Origin: Zoogloeaceae bacterium
GTDB taxonomy: Bacteria > Pseudomonadota > Gammaproteobacteria > Burkholderiales > Rhodocyclaceae
Direction: 5' to 3'
Assembly (NCBI GenBank): GCA_024235595.1
Contig: JACKMC010000016.1
Location: 7,228 to 71,227, forward strand
DNA length: 64,000 nucleotides
Under the pieces are notes generated by a model, which saw only the letters and a program-made list of their open reading frames with translations, made no database searches and was not told where the DNA came from. The position numbers were made by a program, and so were the translations under genes. This document shows positions 24,343 to 33,305 of this stretch, piece by piece (within the stretch, counting starts at the first letter, position 1; each line of letters starts with the position of its first letter).

Positions 24343-26070
24343 ATGGCCCGTGTCAACATGAGTGCCTGTACCCGCTTGCTTGCCGTTACCGCCTTGCTGG
24401 CGGCGCAAGGCGTACATGCCCAGAGCGAAATCCAGGGCGGCGCGAATACCGCCGGAACGCCGGTCCCAAAGGCGGTCTCGGTGACCCAGTCGCAGCTCGA
24501 CGGCAGCGACCGCGACAGCGCGAACTTCCTGCACTCGAACATGAGCTACGCGCAGACGCGTTACTACCCGGCATCGCAGATCAACAACAAGAACGTCAAG
24601 AATCTGCGACCGGTGTTCACTTTCCAGACCGAGGTGCTCGAGTCGATGGAGACCGCGCCGGTGGTGGTCGACGGGGTGATGTACATCACCACCTCCTACA
24701 ATCACGTCTATGCGCTCGACGCGGTGAGCGGCAAGGAGTACTGGCACTACAAGCACAAGATGGGGCCGGTCACGACCTATTGCTGCGGGCCGAACAACCG
24801 CGGCGTGGCGATCATGGGCGATCGCGTCTTCATGGGCACGCTCGACGCCCGGCTGGTGGCGCTCGATGCGAAGACCGGCAAGCTGCTGTGGAGCACCGAG
24901 ATCGCCGACCCCGAGCTGGGCTATTCCGAAACCATGGCGCCGGTCGCGGTCGACGGCAAGATCCTGATCGGCACCAATGGCGGCGAGTACGGCATCCGCG
25001 GCTTCGTGAAAGCCTTCGACGCGGCCGATGGCAAGCTGCTGTGGACCTTCCACACCATCCCCGAGACCGGTCACGAGGGGGTGTGGGCCGTCAATGACGC
25101 CACCGGCCGCAACATGCTGCGCGACATCGAGGCCGAGAAGGCCCAACTCGCCAAGCACGGCGGCGATTTCTACAAGACCCTGGGGGGCGGGGTGTGGATG
25201 GCGCCGGCGGTGGACCGGGAGAGCAACACGGTCATCTTCGTGGTCGGCAACCCGAGTCCCGACCTGTATGGCGCAGAGCGGCCGGGGGACAACCTGTACA
25301 CCGACTCGATCGTCGCCGTCGATCTCGAGACCGGTGCCTACAAGTGGCATTACCAGTATGTTGCCCATGACGTGTGGGACCTCGACGCGGCCTCTCCGGT
25401 AATCCTCACCGAGGCTCTCGACAAGGCCGGCAAGATGCGCAAGGTGGCCGTCCATGGCGGCAAGACCGGCCACGTGTACGTGCACGACCGCGCTACCGGC
25501 GAGCTGATCCGCTTCAGCGAGGCCATGGTGCCGCAGGAGAACATGTGGGTGCTGCCGACCCGCGAGGGCGCGCGCATGTTGCCGGGCGCCAACGGCGGCG
25601 TCGAATGGAGTCCGATGGCCATCAACCCGACCACCCGGCTGGTCTATGCCGCCAACCTGCACCAGCCCATGACCTACCATGTCGAAGAAGCCAAGTATCC
25701 GGGTGGCAAGCTGTGGCTGGGCGGCGCCTTCAAGGTGATACCGGGCGAGAAGCAATGGGGGCGCCTGGCCGCGGTAAACATGGACACCGGCAAGATGGTG
25801 TGGAAGTTCGACACCGAGCAGCCCCTCATCGGCGGCGTGCTGGCCACCGCGGGCAACCTCGTCTTCAACGGTGAAGGCAATGGCTACTTCCGCGCCTTCG
25901 ACGCGCAGAACGGCAAGATGCTGTGGGAATACCAGGCCGGCGCCGGCGTGAACGCCCCGGCGGTCTCCTACATGGTGGGCGGCAAGCAGTACGTGGCGGT
26001 TGCCGCGGGCGGCAACACCCAGATCGACTTCAAGCGTGGAAATTCGGTGATCGTCTTCGCCCTGCCATGA
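24343..26070 (+). CDS. PQQ-dependent alcohol dehydrogenase (quinoprotein)
   Basis: 575 residues: signal peptide (ALLAAQGVHAQ, cleaved ~26), then an eight-bladed beta-propeller with tryptophan-docking motifs (AVSGKEYWHYK, AKTGKLLWSTEI, AADGKLLWTFH, TGKMVWKFD, NGKMLWEYQAGAG). The vicinal Cys147-Cys148 (TYCCGPNN) is the disulfide ring diagnostic of PQQ alcohol dehydrogenases; a VWDLDA motif fits the catalytic Asp region. No cytochrome domain is fused, but a dihaem cytochrome c gene overlaps the stop, so this is likely a type I enzyme with a separate periplasmic acceptor. GAGGAGA precedes the ATG. The substrate alcohol is unknown; no pqq synthesis genes lie in the window. Confidence 0.85.
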   Translation: MARVNMSACTRLLAVTALLAAQGVHAQSEIQGGANTAGTPVPKAVSVTQSQLDGSDRDSANFLHSNMSYAQTRYYPASQINNKNVKNLRPVFTFQTEVLESMETAPVVVDGVMYITTSYNHVYALDAVSGKEYWHYKHKMGPVTTYCCGPNNRGVAIMGDRVFMGTLDARLVALDAKTGKLLWSTEIADPELGYSETMAPVAVDGKILIGTNGGEYGIRGFVKAFDAADGKLLWTFHTIPETGHEGVWAVNDATGRNMLRDIEAEKAQLAKHGGDFYKTLGGGVWMAPAVDRESNTVIFVVGNPSPDLYGAERPGDNLYTDSIVAVDLETGAYKWHYQYVAHDVWDLDAASPVILTEALDKAGKMRKVAVHGGKTGHVYVHDRATGELIRFSEAMVPQENMWVLPTREGARMLPGANGGVEWSPMAINPTTRLVYAANLHQPMTYHVEEAKYPGGKLWLGGAFKVIPGEKQWGRLAAVNMDTGKMVWKFDTEQPLIGGVLATAGNLVFNGEGNGYFRAFDAQNGKMLWEYQAGAGVNAPAVSYMVGGKQYVAVAAGGNTQIDFKRGNSVIVFALP

Positions 26071-26657
26071 AGCTTGGCGTATCGAGCCTGCTGGCGGTGG
26101 GCCTGTGGGTGATCCCGGCTGCGGCGGGCGCGCAGTATGTGGCCGAAACATCGGCCGCACCGCCCGCCAAGGCCGCCAGCTGCACCCCCTGCCATGGCGA
26201 GGAGGGGCGCTCGAGCACGCCGCTGATCCCGATTCTTGCGGGACAATCCGCGCGTTACCTGTACCTGCAGCTGCGCGACTTCCAGGCCGGCCGGCGCAGC
26301 GACCCGCAGATGTCGCCGATGGCGGCCGGCCTCAGCCGCGACGAGATGCACGCGCTCACCGACTGGTTTTCCACCCGCAGGCCACCGCCGCAGACCTTCG
26401 TCGTCGATCCCGAAAAAGCCAGGCTGGGCAAGCAGAAGGCCGACGAAACGCTGTGCACCATGTGCCACCTCGGCGGCTTCGCAGGTCAGAACGAGATTCC
26501 GCGGGTCGCAGGCCAGAATCCCGCCTATGTGATGAAGCAACTGCAGGACTTCAAGGCGCAGCGGCGCACCAATGACGCCGGCAACATGACCGCGGTGTCG
26601 CGCACGCTCTCCGATGCCGACATCGAGAATCTGGCGCACTACATCGCAGGACTCTGA
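26067..26657 (+). CDS. Dihaem cytochrome c (c4-like)
   Basis: 196 residues with signal peptide (to AAAGAQ, ~23) and two haem c sites, CTPCH (39-43) and CTMCH (130-134), each followed by a c4-type domain (ILAGQSARYLYLQLRDFQAG; VAGQNPAYVMKQLQDFKAQ). The two halves are clearly duplicated, as in cytochrome c4. ATG shares ATGA with the stop of the quinoprotein dehydrogenase, implying coupled synthesis and a role as its electron acceptor toward a terminal oxidase. Confidence 0.88.
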   Translation: MKLGVSSLLAVGLWVIPAAAGAQYVAETSAAPPAKAASCTPCHGEEGRSSTPLIPILAGQSARYLYLQLRDFQAGRRSDPQMSPMAAGLSRDEMHALTDWFSTRRPPPQTFVVDPEKARLGKQKADETLCTMCHLGGFAGQNEIPRVAGQNPAYVMKQLQDFKAQRRTNDAGNMTAVSRTLSDADIENLAHYIAGL

Positions 26658-26713
26658 CGCCGCCACGGCCGCGGCAGCACCTGATTGCGGCCGACCGGCG
26701 TACCATCGGGACC

Positions 26714-28072
26714 ATGATCGCAAGCCGCCTGCTCCTGCCGACATGGACATGCGCGCTGCTGGCGGCCGCGCCGCCCGGCGCCTTCGCACAGGCGCCGCCC
26801 GTCGGCACGGCGCCGCTGTCGATCAATGCGCGGGTCAGTCTCGCCTCGATCGAGGCAACCCTGCGCCGCACCGTGAACGACGGCAAGGCCGTCATCGGCT
26901 CGCTGCCGACCGCAATAAAGGGGCTCGACATCCGCTATCGCGCCGAGGTCGACCGGTTGACGGTGGCGGGCCAGCGCGGCGAGCTCGCCGTGGGGCTACC
27001 CGTGCTGCTGGCGCTGGTCGCCAGCGACTCGTCCACGTGGCTCGAACGGCAGGCGCTGGCACCCGTCATCGGCGCGATCGAGGCCCTGGGATGCGGGTCG
27101 GTGAAGGTCGCGACGACATCCTTCGTCAAGCTGGCCACCCGCGAGGGCAGCCTGAGCGCGCAGGTCCGCCAGGGCGCCGCGACCAGCCAGGGCTGCGCGA
27201 AGGACATCGCGAGCATTCTCGGCGTGAGGTTGGACGCGCTCCTGCGCGAGACGGTCGGCGCCCGCGTCGGCGCCGAGATCGCAGCGGCGCTCGGCCCCAC
27301 GCAACTGGCGGCGCTGGTGTCGCACTACCAGGACCAGGCCATCGCGCGCTTTTCGCGCCCCCAGCCCCTGCCGCTCGAGGACACCGCACTTGTGCTCGAT
27401 ATCGACAAGACGATGGCGCTCGAGGCGGTGGTGGTGCTGCCCTCTGCGCTGCACGTCGGCCTGCAGGCGGCGGTGTCGCCGCAGATCGTCTTCGACGGCG
27501 CCCAGCGAACCGGCGGCGCGCCGGGCGCCGGGCGCGGATTCCGCCTTCCCATCGATATCGTGATCCCGCTGCGGGCCTTGCCGCAGGGCAGTGCCGGCGC
27601 GGGCCTGGAGATGGCCGTTGCCGGCACCCCGGCGCGGCTTCGCCTGTCGCGGGTGCCGTCGAATACCGCCTTGCTCCGCCTTGGGCTGTTGGCCGGGAAG
27701 GAAGAGACCGGCCTGGTCTACTTTGCGCTGCGCAGCCCGGCCGGAGCACAAAGCACCGCGCTGCCGGGCGCGGCGGTCGAAGGCACGCTCGACGAGCTGC
27801 TGGGCGAGGCCGCCGCGTGGCTGGCCGAGGCGTCGAACTGGCCGACCGCGGCACGCCACGACGCGGGCCGGCTGGCCGGCCAGGTGGCGGGCTTTCGCCG
27901 CGCCCTCGCGGACGCACTGGCGCGGCTGGGCGAGATTCCCTTGCGCCCGGGGGTCTCCTTTTCGCTGCGCCAGCCGCAGATCCGGCTCGGCGCCGGACGC
28001 TTCGAGGACGACATGATCCGCATTCCGGCGGAGCTGTCGGGGTTTGCCAAGGTGGAGCTGGCCATCGAATGA
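26714..28072 (+). CDS. Exported protein of unknown function (possibly DUF4403-like)
   Basis: 452 residues with signal peptide ending near GAFAQA (~26). The mature protein alternates beta-rich segments with a repeated architecture (INARVSLASIEATLRR near the N-terminus; SLRQPQIRLGAGRFEDDMIRIPAE near the C-terminus). Length and the long beta-rich periplasmic layout remind me of DUF4403 lipid-binding-like proteins, but I cannot confirm this. Located 57 bases after the cytochrome gene and 36 bases before the TIR gene, all rightward. Confidence 0.5.
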   Translation: MIASRLLLPTWTCALLAAAPPGAFAQAPPVGTAPLSINARVSLASIEATLRRTVNDGKAVIGSLPTAIKGLDIRYRAEVDRLTVAGQRGELAVGLPVLLALVASDSSTWLERQALAPVIGAIEALGCGSVKVATTSFVKLATREGSLSAQVRQGAATSQGCAKDIASILGVRLDALLRETVGARVGAEIAAALGPTQLAALVSHYQDQAIARFSRPQPLPLEDTALVLDIDKTMALEAVVVLPSALHVGLQAAVSPQIVFDGAQRTGGAPGAGRGFRLPIDIVIPLRALPQGSAGAGLEMAVAGTPARLRLSRVPSNTALLRLGLLAGKEETGLVYFALRSPAGAQSTALPGAAVEGTLDELLGEAAAWLAEASNWPTAARHDAGRLAGQVAGFRRALADALARLGEIPLRPGVSFSLRQPQIRLGAGRFEDDMIRIPAELSGFAKVELAIE

Positions 28073-28108
28073 GCGGCCCCTACCCCATCCGAACCGGGAG
28101 GCAGGCTT

Positions 28109-28843
28109 ATGCACGGGCTGCATGACCTGGCCGACCTGCTGTTCGGTTTCGACTACTTCATCTCCTACGCGCATGCCGACGGCCGGCGCTATGCCGCCGA
28201 ACTCAGCCGCCGTCTCGAAGCGCTGGGCTTCTCGGTGTTCCTCGACGAGCGGGTCTATGTAGCCGGCGACGACCTCCACAGCGCCACCAGGCGCCGCATC
28301 CGCATGAGCAAGAAGCTGGTCGTCGTCGTGCGCGACCATGCGCTGGCTTCGGAGTGGGTCGGCAAGGAGGTCGAGGTGGCGCTTGCCCGGGGGCGGGTGC
28401 CGATCGCCATCGACATCAACGACACGCTCGCCCGGGCACCCGCGGACAATCCGCTGAGACAGGCGCTGCGCGACAAGATCTTCATCGCCGAGACGCTCGA
28501 CGACCCCGACGGCGAGCCCGGCGACGAGGTCATCATGAAGCTGGCGCGCAGCTTCGAGGCCACCCGCCAGCAGACCCTGCGAGTGCGCGCGCTGGCTTCC
28601 GCGAGCATCGTATTCGCGACGGTGGCGCTGCTGGCGCTGTGGCAGTATCGTGAAGCAAGAACGAACGCGATCGAGTTCTACACCCTGTGCGTACAAACCC
28701 GAAGCCAGGTCACCGCGGGCATCGCCAAGCTGCAGAACCTCGGCCGGCAGTCGGAGTTCGGGCGGCTCGTCGCGGGGATCGCCGAAAAGGTCGCCGCGCT
28801 GCCGGATCCGAAATCGCTCGAATGCGGCGAGGATCCGCGCTGA
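28109..28843 (+). CDS. Membrane-anchored TIR-domain protein
   Basis: 244 residues. TIR domain at ~13-130: YFISYAHADGRRYAAELS, FSVFLDERVYVAGDD, KLVVVVRDHALASEWVGKEVEV with candidate catalytic Glu87 in the SEWxxxE position. A membrane helix follows (~163-180, ASIVFATVALLALWQY), then a ~60-residue C-terminal part containing two Cys. GGAGG about 8 bases before ATG. This TIR-TM layout differs from soluble defence TIRs; the C-terminus would lie in the periplasm and could sense something there. Not obviously paired with a known activator. Confidence 0.78.
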   Translation: MHGLHDLADLLFGFDYFISYAHADGRRYAAELSRRLEALGFSVFLDERVYVAGDDLHSATRRRIRMSKKLVVVVRDHALASEWVGKEVEVALARGRVPIAIDINDTLARAPADNPLRQALRDKIFIAETLDDPDGEPGDEVIMKLARSFEATRQQTLRVRALASASIVFATVALLALWQYREARTNAIEFYTLCVQTRSQVTAGIAKLQNLGRQSEFGRLVAGIAEKVAALPDPKSLECGEDPR

Positions 28844-28881
28844 GCAGGGCTGCTGCTTGCGAACTCGAGGAGGCGTCTGGC

Positions 28882-30360
28882 ATGGGCATCGAGATTCCCG
28901 AAACCGGATTTACCCCGCGGATGTACCGCGAATTCTCCGCCAAGCTGCGGGACAACCTCGCGGCGCTCGGGCAGCTGCTTTCCCGGCCGGGCTTCGGCGA
29001 GGGGGCCGGCTCGCTTGGTGCGGAGCTCGAGCTCTACATCATCGATGCCGACGGGCGGCCCCTGCCGGTGAACCAGGAGATCCTCGACGCCGCGGGCGAC
29101 CCTCAGCTCACCCTCGAACTCAATCGCTACAACCTCGAGTACAACCTGTCGCCGCATGGCCTCGCCGAGCGGGCCTTCGAGGCCACCGAGCGCGAGCTCA
29201 TCGACAAGCTCGACGGCCTGCGCCGCTGCGCCGCCTGCTTCGGCGCACGGATCGCGATGATCGGCATCCTTCCGACCCTCGGCGAGGACGACTTCGGGCC
29301 CGGCTCGATTTCGGCCCGCAAGCGCTACCGGGTGCTGGCGGACAGCCTCAGGCAGAGCCGCGGCGAGCGTTTCGAGGTCAATATCGACGGCCGCGACCCG
29401 CTCCAGCTGAGCATGGACGATGTGACCCTGGAGGGCGCCAACACGTCCTTCCAGATCCACTACCGGGTGGCGCCGCGCCAGTATGCGGCCACCTTCAACG
29501 CGATGCAGCTGGTGACGCCGCTGGTGGTGGCGATTTCAGCCAATTCGCCGGGCCTCTTCGGCCACGATCTGTGGCAGGAGACCCGCATCCCGCTGTTCAA
29601 GCAGTCGATCGACACGCGGACCCGGGACCGCTACCGCTGGCACCAGAGCCCACGCGTGGGTTTCGGCAACGGTTGGGTGCGCGAGGGCGCCTACGAGCTG
29701 TTCGCCGAATCGGTGCTGCTGTATCCGCCCTTCTTCCCGATCTGCGGCGAACACCAGCCGCTCGAGGAGCTCGCGCAGGGGCTCACACCCGCGCTCGAGG
29801 AGCTGCGCCTGCACCAGAGTTCGGTGTGGCTGTGGAACCGGCCGGTCTACGATGACGCGCACGGCGGTCATCTGCGCATCGAGATGCGAGCCCTGCCGGC
29901 CGGACCCACGGCGGTGGACATGGTGGCGAACGCTGCGCTGTTCATCGGCCTGGCCGAAGGCTTGCGCCCGCAGGTCGACACGCTGCTGCCGGCGCTGCCG
30001 TTTTCGCTGGCCGAGTACAATTTCTACCGCGCCGCCCAGCACGGCCTCGAAGCCCGCCTGGTGTGGCCGGATCCCAGCCAGACCGGTTGCCGCGAGCGGC
30101 CGGTGAGCGGACTTCTCGAAGACCTGCTGCCGCTCGCCCGTGAGGGTCTGCGCTCGATCGGGGTCGAGGAGCAGGAGGCGGCTCGCTATCTCGACGTCAT
30201 CGAACGGCGGCTCGCCGCGCGGCAGACCGGTGCGAGCTGGCAGCGCGGCGCATCGAGGCGGCTGGAGGCTGCACTGGGTCGCGAGCAGGCAGCCCGGGAG
30301 ATGCTGGCGCAGTATTACGAGCTGAGCATGTCGAACCTCCCCGTGAGCGAATGGAAATAG
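28882..30360 (+). CDS. GCS2-type glutamate-cysteine ligase-like amidoligase
   Basis: 492 residues of the carboxylate-amine ligase (GCS2) fold. Visible: GAELELYIIDADG near residue 50 (the acidic metal-site strand), ELNRYNLEYNLSP, YATFNAMQL-like segment QYAATFNAMQLVTPLVVAISANSP split over ~207-225, and HLRIEMRALPAGPTAVDM. These enzymes make gamma-glutamyl or related amide bonds using ATP. GAGGAGG lies ~10 bases before the ATG at 28882. The next gene, 4 bases downstream, is a zinc amide/ester hydrolase, so the pair may make and trim a modified amino acid or peptide. True glutathione synthesis is less likely. Confidence 0.72.
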   Translation: MGIEIPETGFTPRMYREFSAKLRDNLAALGQLLSRPGFGEGAGSLGAELELYIIDADGRPLPVNQEILDAAGDPQLTLELNRYNLEYNLSPHGLAERAFEATERELIDKLDGLRRCAACFGARIAMIGILPTLGEDDFGPGSISARKRYRVLADSLRQSRGERFEVNIDGRDPLQLSMDDVTLEGANTSFQIHYRVAPRQYAATFNAMQLVTPLVVAISANSPGLFGHDLWQETRIPLFKQSIDTRTRDRYRWHQSPRVGFGNGWVREGAYELFAESVLLYPPFFPICGEHQPLEELAQGLTPALEELRLHQSSVWLWNRPVYDDAHGGHLRIEMRALPAGPTAVDMVANAALFIGLAEGLRPQVDTLLPALPFSLAEYNFYRAAQHGLEARLVWPDPSQTGCRERPVSGLLEDLLPLAREGLRSIGVEEQEAARYLDVIERRLAARQTGASWQRGASRRLEAALGREQAAREMLAQYYELSMSNLPVSEWK

Positions 30361-30364
30361 CACG

Positions 30365-31477
30365 ATGCACTCTTCGGTTTTTCATGACAGCGATCCCGCA
30401 GGCCTTGCGCCGGACTTCCACTACCTCGAAGACCCCGCGCCCGGAAAGCTCGGCGAGACGCCGGAGGCCTTTCTCGCCACATTGCCGGGCCCGACCCTGA
30501 TCTACCTGCACGGCGAGGATCGCAGCCGCACCCGCGCCCTGGTGACGCTGCTGCACGGCAACGAACCGTCGGGGTTTCGCGCGCTGCATCGCTGGCTGCG
30601 CAGTGGCGCACGGCCGCGGGTGAATATCGTGTGCCTGATCGCCTCGGTCGAGGCGGCGCAGCGACCGCCCACCTTCAGTCACCGCACGCTGCCCGGGCAA
30701 CGCGACCTGAACCGCTGTTTTCGAGCGCCCTTCGAGGTCGACGCCCAGGGCTTGCTGGCGCAGCGGATTCTGGCGGCGCTGGCGCAGTACGCTCCGGAGG
30801 CGGTGATCGACGTTCACAACACCTCCGGCTCGGGGCCCTCGTTCGCCGTGTCGATCAGTGCGGATGCGCGCCATCTCGCGCTTTGCACGCTGTTTACCCG
30901 CCGCATGGTCCTCACCGACCTGCGCATGGGTTCGCTCATGGAGATCGGCGAGCACATGGTGCCGACGATCACCATCGAGTGTGGCGGACGGCTCGACGAT
31001 GGAGCGCACACGCTGGCATGGGCCGGTATCGACCACTTTTTCCGCCGTGCCGAAGTGTTGCATGACGAGCGTACCGAAATCGCCGTCGAGGTGATGCGTA
31101 ACCCGGTTCGCCTGGAACTCACGCCGCGCTGCACCCTGGCCTATGCCGAGGCGCCGCGCGACGACGTATATCTGACGCTGCGCCCGGGCATCGAGCGCCA
31201 CAACTTCGGCGTCACACCCGCAGGTACCGCGCTGGGATGGGTGCGCGGCGCGGCCCTTGGCGAGCTCTTCGTCGCCCGCAACAACGCCCGCAGCTGCCTG
31301 CTGAGGGATCTGCTGCTGCTCGACCACGGCGCCCTGCTCACGCGGCAAGCGCTCAAGCTGTTCATGATCACCAACAACCCGGACATCGCCAGGTCCGATT
31401 GCCTGCTCTACGCGGTGCAGGCGGACGGCAGCGAACTGGTTCCGGGTGTGGGGGCGCCGGACGGCGCAGACGTGTGA
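30365..31477 (+). CDS. Succinylglutamate desuccinylase / aspartoacylase-type zinc hydrolase
   Basis: 370 residues of the M14-related AspA/AstE family. Metal-site motif LLHGNEPSG (HxxE) near residue 63 and DVHNTSG near residue 154 supply His/Glu/His ligands; RDLNRCF between them is the conserved substrate-arginine element; ITIECGG carries the catalytic Glu. It hydrolyses N-acyl amino acids or related amides. Four bases separate it from the GCS2-type ligase stop, so they form one operon. No astA-D genes are nearby, which argues against arginine catabolism as its role. Confidence 0.75.
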   Translation: MHSSVFHDSDPAGLAPDFHYLEDPAPGKLGETPEAFLATLPGPTLIYLHGEDRSRTRALVTLLHGNEPSGFRALHRWLRSGARPRVNIVCLIASVEAAQRPPTFSHRTLPGQRDLNRCFRAPFEVDAQGLLAQRILAALAQYAPEAVIDVHNTSGSGPSFAVSISADARHLALCTLFTRRMVLTDLRMGSLMEIGEHMVPTITIECGGRLDDGAHTLAWAGIDHFFRRAEVLHDERTEIAVEVMRNPVRLELTPRCTLAYAEAPRDDVYLTLRPGIERHNFGVTPAGTALGWVRGAALGELFVARNNARSCLLRDLLLLDHGALLTRQALKLFMITNNPDIARSDCLLYAVQADGSELVPGVGAPDGADV

Positions 31478-31498
31478 AGCGGCGCCCCGGGTCGTGCC

Positions 31499-31702
31499 TC
31501 AGGCGTCGAGCGAATGCCCTGACGCCGGATGCGATCCAGCAAGCCGGCTTCGCAGCGCGCAGACGCGGTCCTTGACCCAGGTTATGGCAACACCCAGCAA
31601 CCTGCTGGCTTCCTCGCTGCGCAGCCTCGCCGCCTCGCGGACCAGGGCTTCGAGCTCATCGTGGGTCAAGTCCCTGTCGGGTCTGTTGAAATGCGTTGCC
31701 AT
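31499..31702 (-). CDS. Small hypothetical protein, 67 residues
   Basis: 67-residue, mostly helical, charged protein (MATHFNRPDRDLTHDELEAL). AAGGAG lies 7 bases before the ATG at 31702; a longer frame upstream lacks support. It converges with the zinc hydrolase and diverges from the LysR gene, with which it shares a 145-base regulatory region. It may be the LysR target. No family recognised. Confidence 0.55.
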   Translation of the reverse strand: MATHFNRPDRDLTHDELEALVREAARLRSEEASRLLGVAITWVKDRVCALRSRLAGSHPASGHSLDA

Positions 31703-31747
31703 GTCGTGCTCCTTGTGAATTGTTGCCACGGGCTTCGCGGCCAGCAC

Positions 31748-31777
31748 TTGTCCATCCACACACGATCCGACTATAGT
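31748..31777 (+). promoter_or_regulatory. Candidate sigma-70 promoter of the LysR gene
   Basis: -35 TTGTCC (31748-31753), 18-base spacer, -10 TATAGT (31772-31777), predicting a start near 31784 and a leader of about 64 bases before the ATG at 31848. LysR proteins usually bind such divergent regions. Confidence 0.45.
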
Positions 31778-31847
31778 GGGATTGCTGCACCGCAACAAAC
31801 GAGTTCTGCTTGAGGTACGGTTAAGAATCACTTGTCCAAGGAGGCGC

Positions 31848-32867
31848 ATGGCCTACCGCTTGCCCCCATTTCCGGCGCTGCGTGCGTTCGAGGCGGCCGC
31901 CCGCTCCCTGAGCTTCAAGGCGGCCGCCGAAGAGTTGCACGTCACGCCCGCGGCGATCAGCCAGCAGGTCAAGTCGCTCGAGGACTATCTTGGCGTTCGC
32001 CTGTTCGTGCGCCAGACGCGTCGTATCGTGTTGACGCCCGAAGCGACGGCCATGCTGCCGAAGCTGCAGGAGGCCTTCGAGTGCCTCGCCGCGGCGATCG
32101 GAACGACGCGCCGCCCGGGCGGGACGCTGACGGTCAGCGCTGCGCCCAACTTCGCGGTGCGCTGGCTGCTCCCCCGCCTGCCCGAGTTCTCCAGCGCCCA
32201 TCCGCAAATCGACCTGCGCCTGTCGAGCAGCCGCAATGCGATCGACGCGCCGATGGCGACCGCGGCGGCGGTAAACCTCGATCCGCTGGCAAGCGACAGC
32301 GAGGTATCGATCCGTTTCGGCAGCGGAGCGCTCCAAGGACACCGTTGTGATGCAGTGCTCGCGCCCCGCTACACACTGGTCTGCAGCCCTGCCTTGCTGA
32401 CCGGCAAGCGTCCCCTGCGAACGCCCGCCGACCTGCGCTGGCATCGCCTGATCCACGACGACAGCGTCCCGGACGAACCCGGAAAATCGGGTTGGGAAGC
32501 GTGGCTGGAAGCCGCCGGAGCCCAGGAGGTGGATGCCGCCCGCGGCCCACGCTTCGGCAACACCACGCTCGCCATCGAGGCGGCGCTCGGCGCTCAGGGG
32601 GTGGTGCTTGCGCTGCGCCAGTTGGTGAGCGCGGATGTCGCCGCGGGGCGCCTGGCGACCCCCTTCGATGTCGAGGTCTCTTCGCGTTACTACTACTATC
32701 TTGCGATTCCCGAGGCCATCGCCGGGCGAGCGGTGGTGCAGACCTTCCGCACCTGGCTGCTTGAGGCTGCCGTCGAACATGCCAGCCGTGGGGATCTCGC
32801 GTCACCCGCCGCTGAGCCGCAAGCGCAGGCATCGGAGCAACCCGAAAAAAACGCAGAAGCGGGTTGA
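31848..32867 (+). CDS. LysR-family regulator, GcvA type
   Basis: 339 residues. N-terminal winged helix-turn-helix: PPFPALRAFEAAARSLSFKA and HVTPAAISQQVKSLEDYLG, a wording characteristic of the GcvA subgroup. Effector-binding domain from ~90 (GTLTVSAAPNFAVRWLLPRL). AAGGAGG 6 bases before the ATG. The C-terminal ~30 residues are Ala/Gln/Glu-rich and extra to the family. Probably controls the divergent small gene at 31499-31702 or itself. Confidence 0.85.
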   Translation: MAYRLPPFPALRAFEAAARSLSFKAAAEELHVTPAAISQQVKSLEDYLGVRLFVRQTRRIVLTPEATAMLPKLQEAFECLAAAIGTTRRPGGTLTVSAAPNFAVRWLLPRLPEFSSAHPQIDLRLSSSRNAIDAPMATAAAVNLDPLASDSEVSIRFGSGALQGHRCDAVLAPRYTLVCSPALLTGKRPLRTPADLRWHRLIHDDSVPDEPGKSGWEAWLEAAGAQEVDAARGPRFGNTTLAIEAALGAQGVVLALRQLVSADVAAGRLATPFDVEVSSRYYYYLAIPEAIAGRAVVQTFRTWLLEAAVEHASRGDLASPAAEPQAQASEQPEKNAEAG

Positions 32868-33305
32868 ACCCGGCAACCGCGGTTGACCGCTTCCAGGTGG
32901 GGGCAGGAGGCCGACCGGTCCACGCGTATCGGCGCCGCCAACGATCCCCCCGCCGGCTGGAGACGACCCGCGCGCGGCAGCGCCGAGGAGCTCGTGAGGG
33001 GTCCGATCTGCCTTGCCCTTGTCGGGCCGGTCGCCGGGGTGCTGGCCAGGGGTGGCGGATTCGGCCTCCTCGGCGGCCTTGCCGTTGGCGTGACCGACGC
33101 CTTATCGGCGGCGGGTCGCTCGGAAGCATCCCGCTAGCCGCCGTGAGCGTGGTCGTGTCGCGCCTCGTGGCGAGGCTCACCAAGCGCGCCTGACAGGCGC
33201 CGGCTTACAGGGCAACGCCGATTCTTGCCGAGCGGGCAGATGCGCTACGATTCGCAAAACGTCCGGCGGCAGTCGCCCCCCATCCACTTCGGAGCCTTAC
33301 CGGCA
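32868..33305 (+). pseudogene. Gap with possible remnant of a small membrane protein gene
   Basis: 438 bases between the LysR and GGDEF genes. Two overlapping frames carry the only protein-like signal: 32883-33137 encodes a Gly/Val-rich hydrophobic stretch (ALVGPVAGVLARGGGFGLLG), and another frame ending at 33193 gives LGSIPLAAVSVVVSRLVARL. Together they look like one small membrane protein broken by a frameshift. No ribosome site is clear. It may equally be non-coding. Confidence 0.25.

Noticed and set aside
24172..26160. 662-codon minus-strand frame
   Set aside because: Antisense to the quinoprotein gene, whose motifs are unmistakable.
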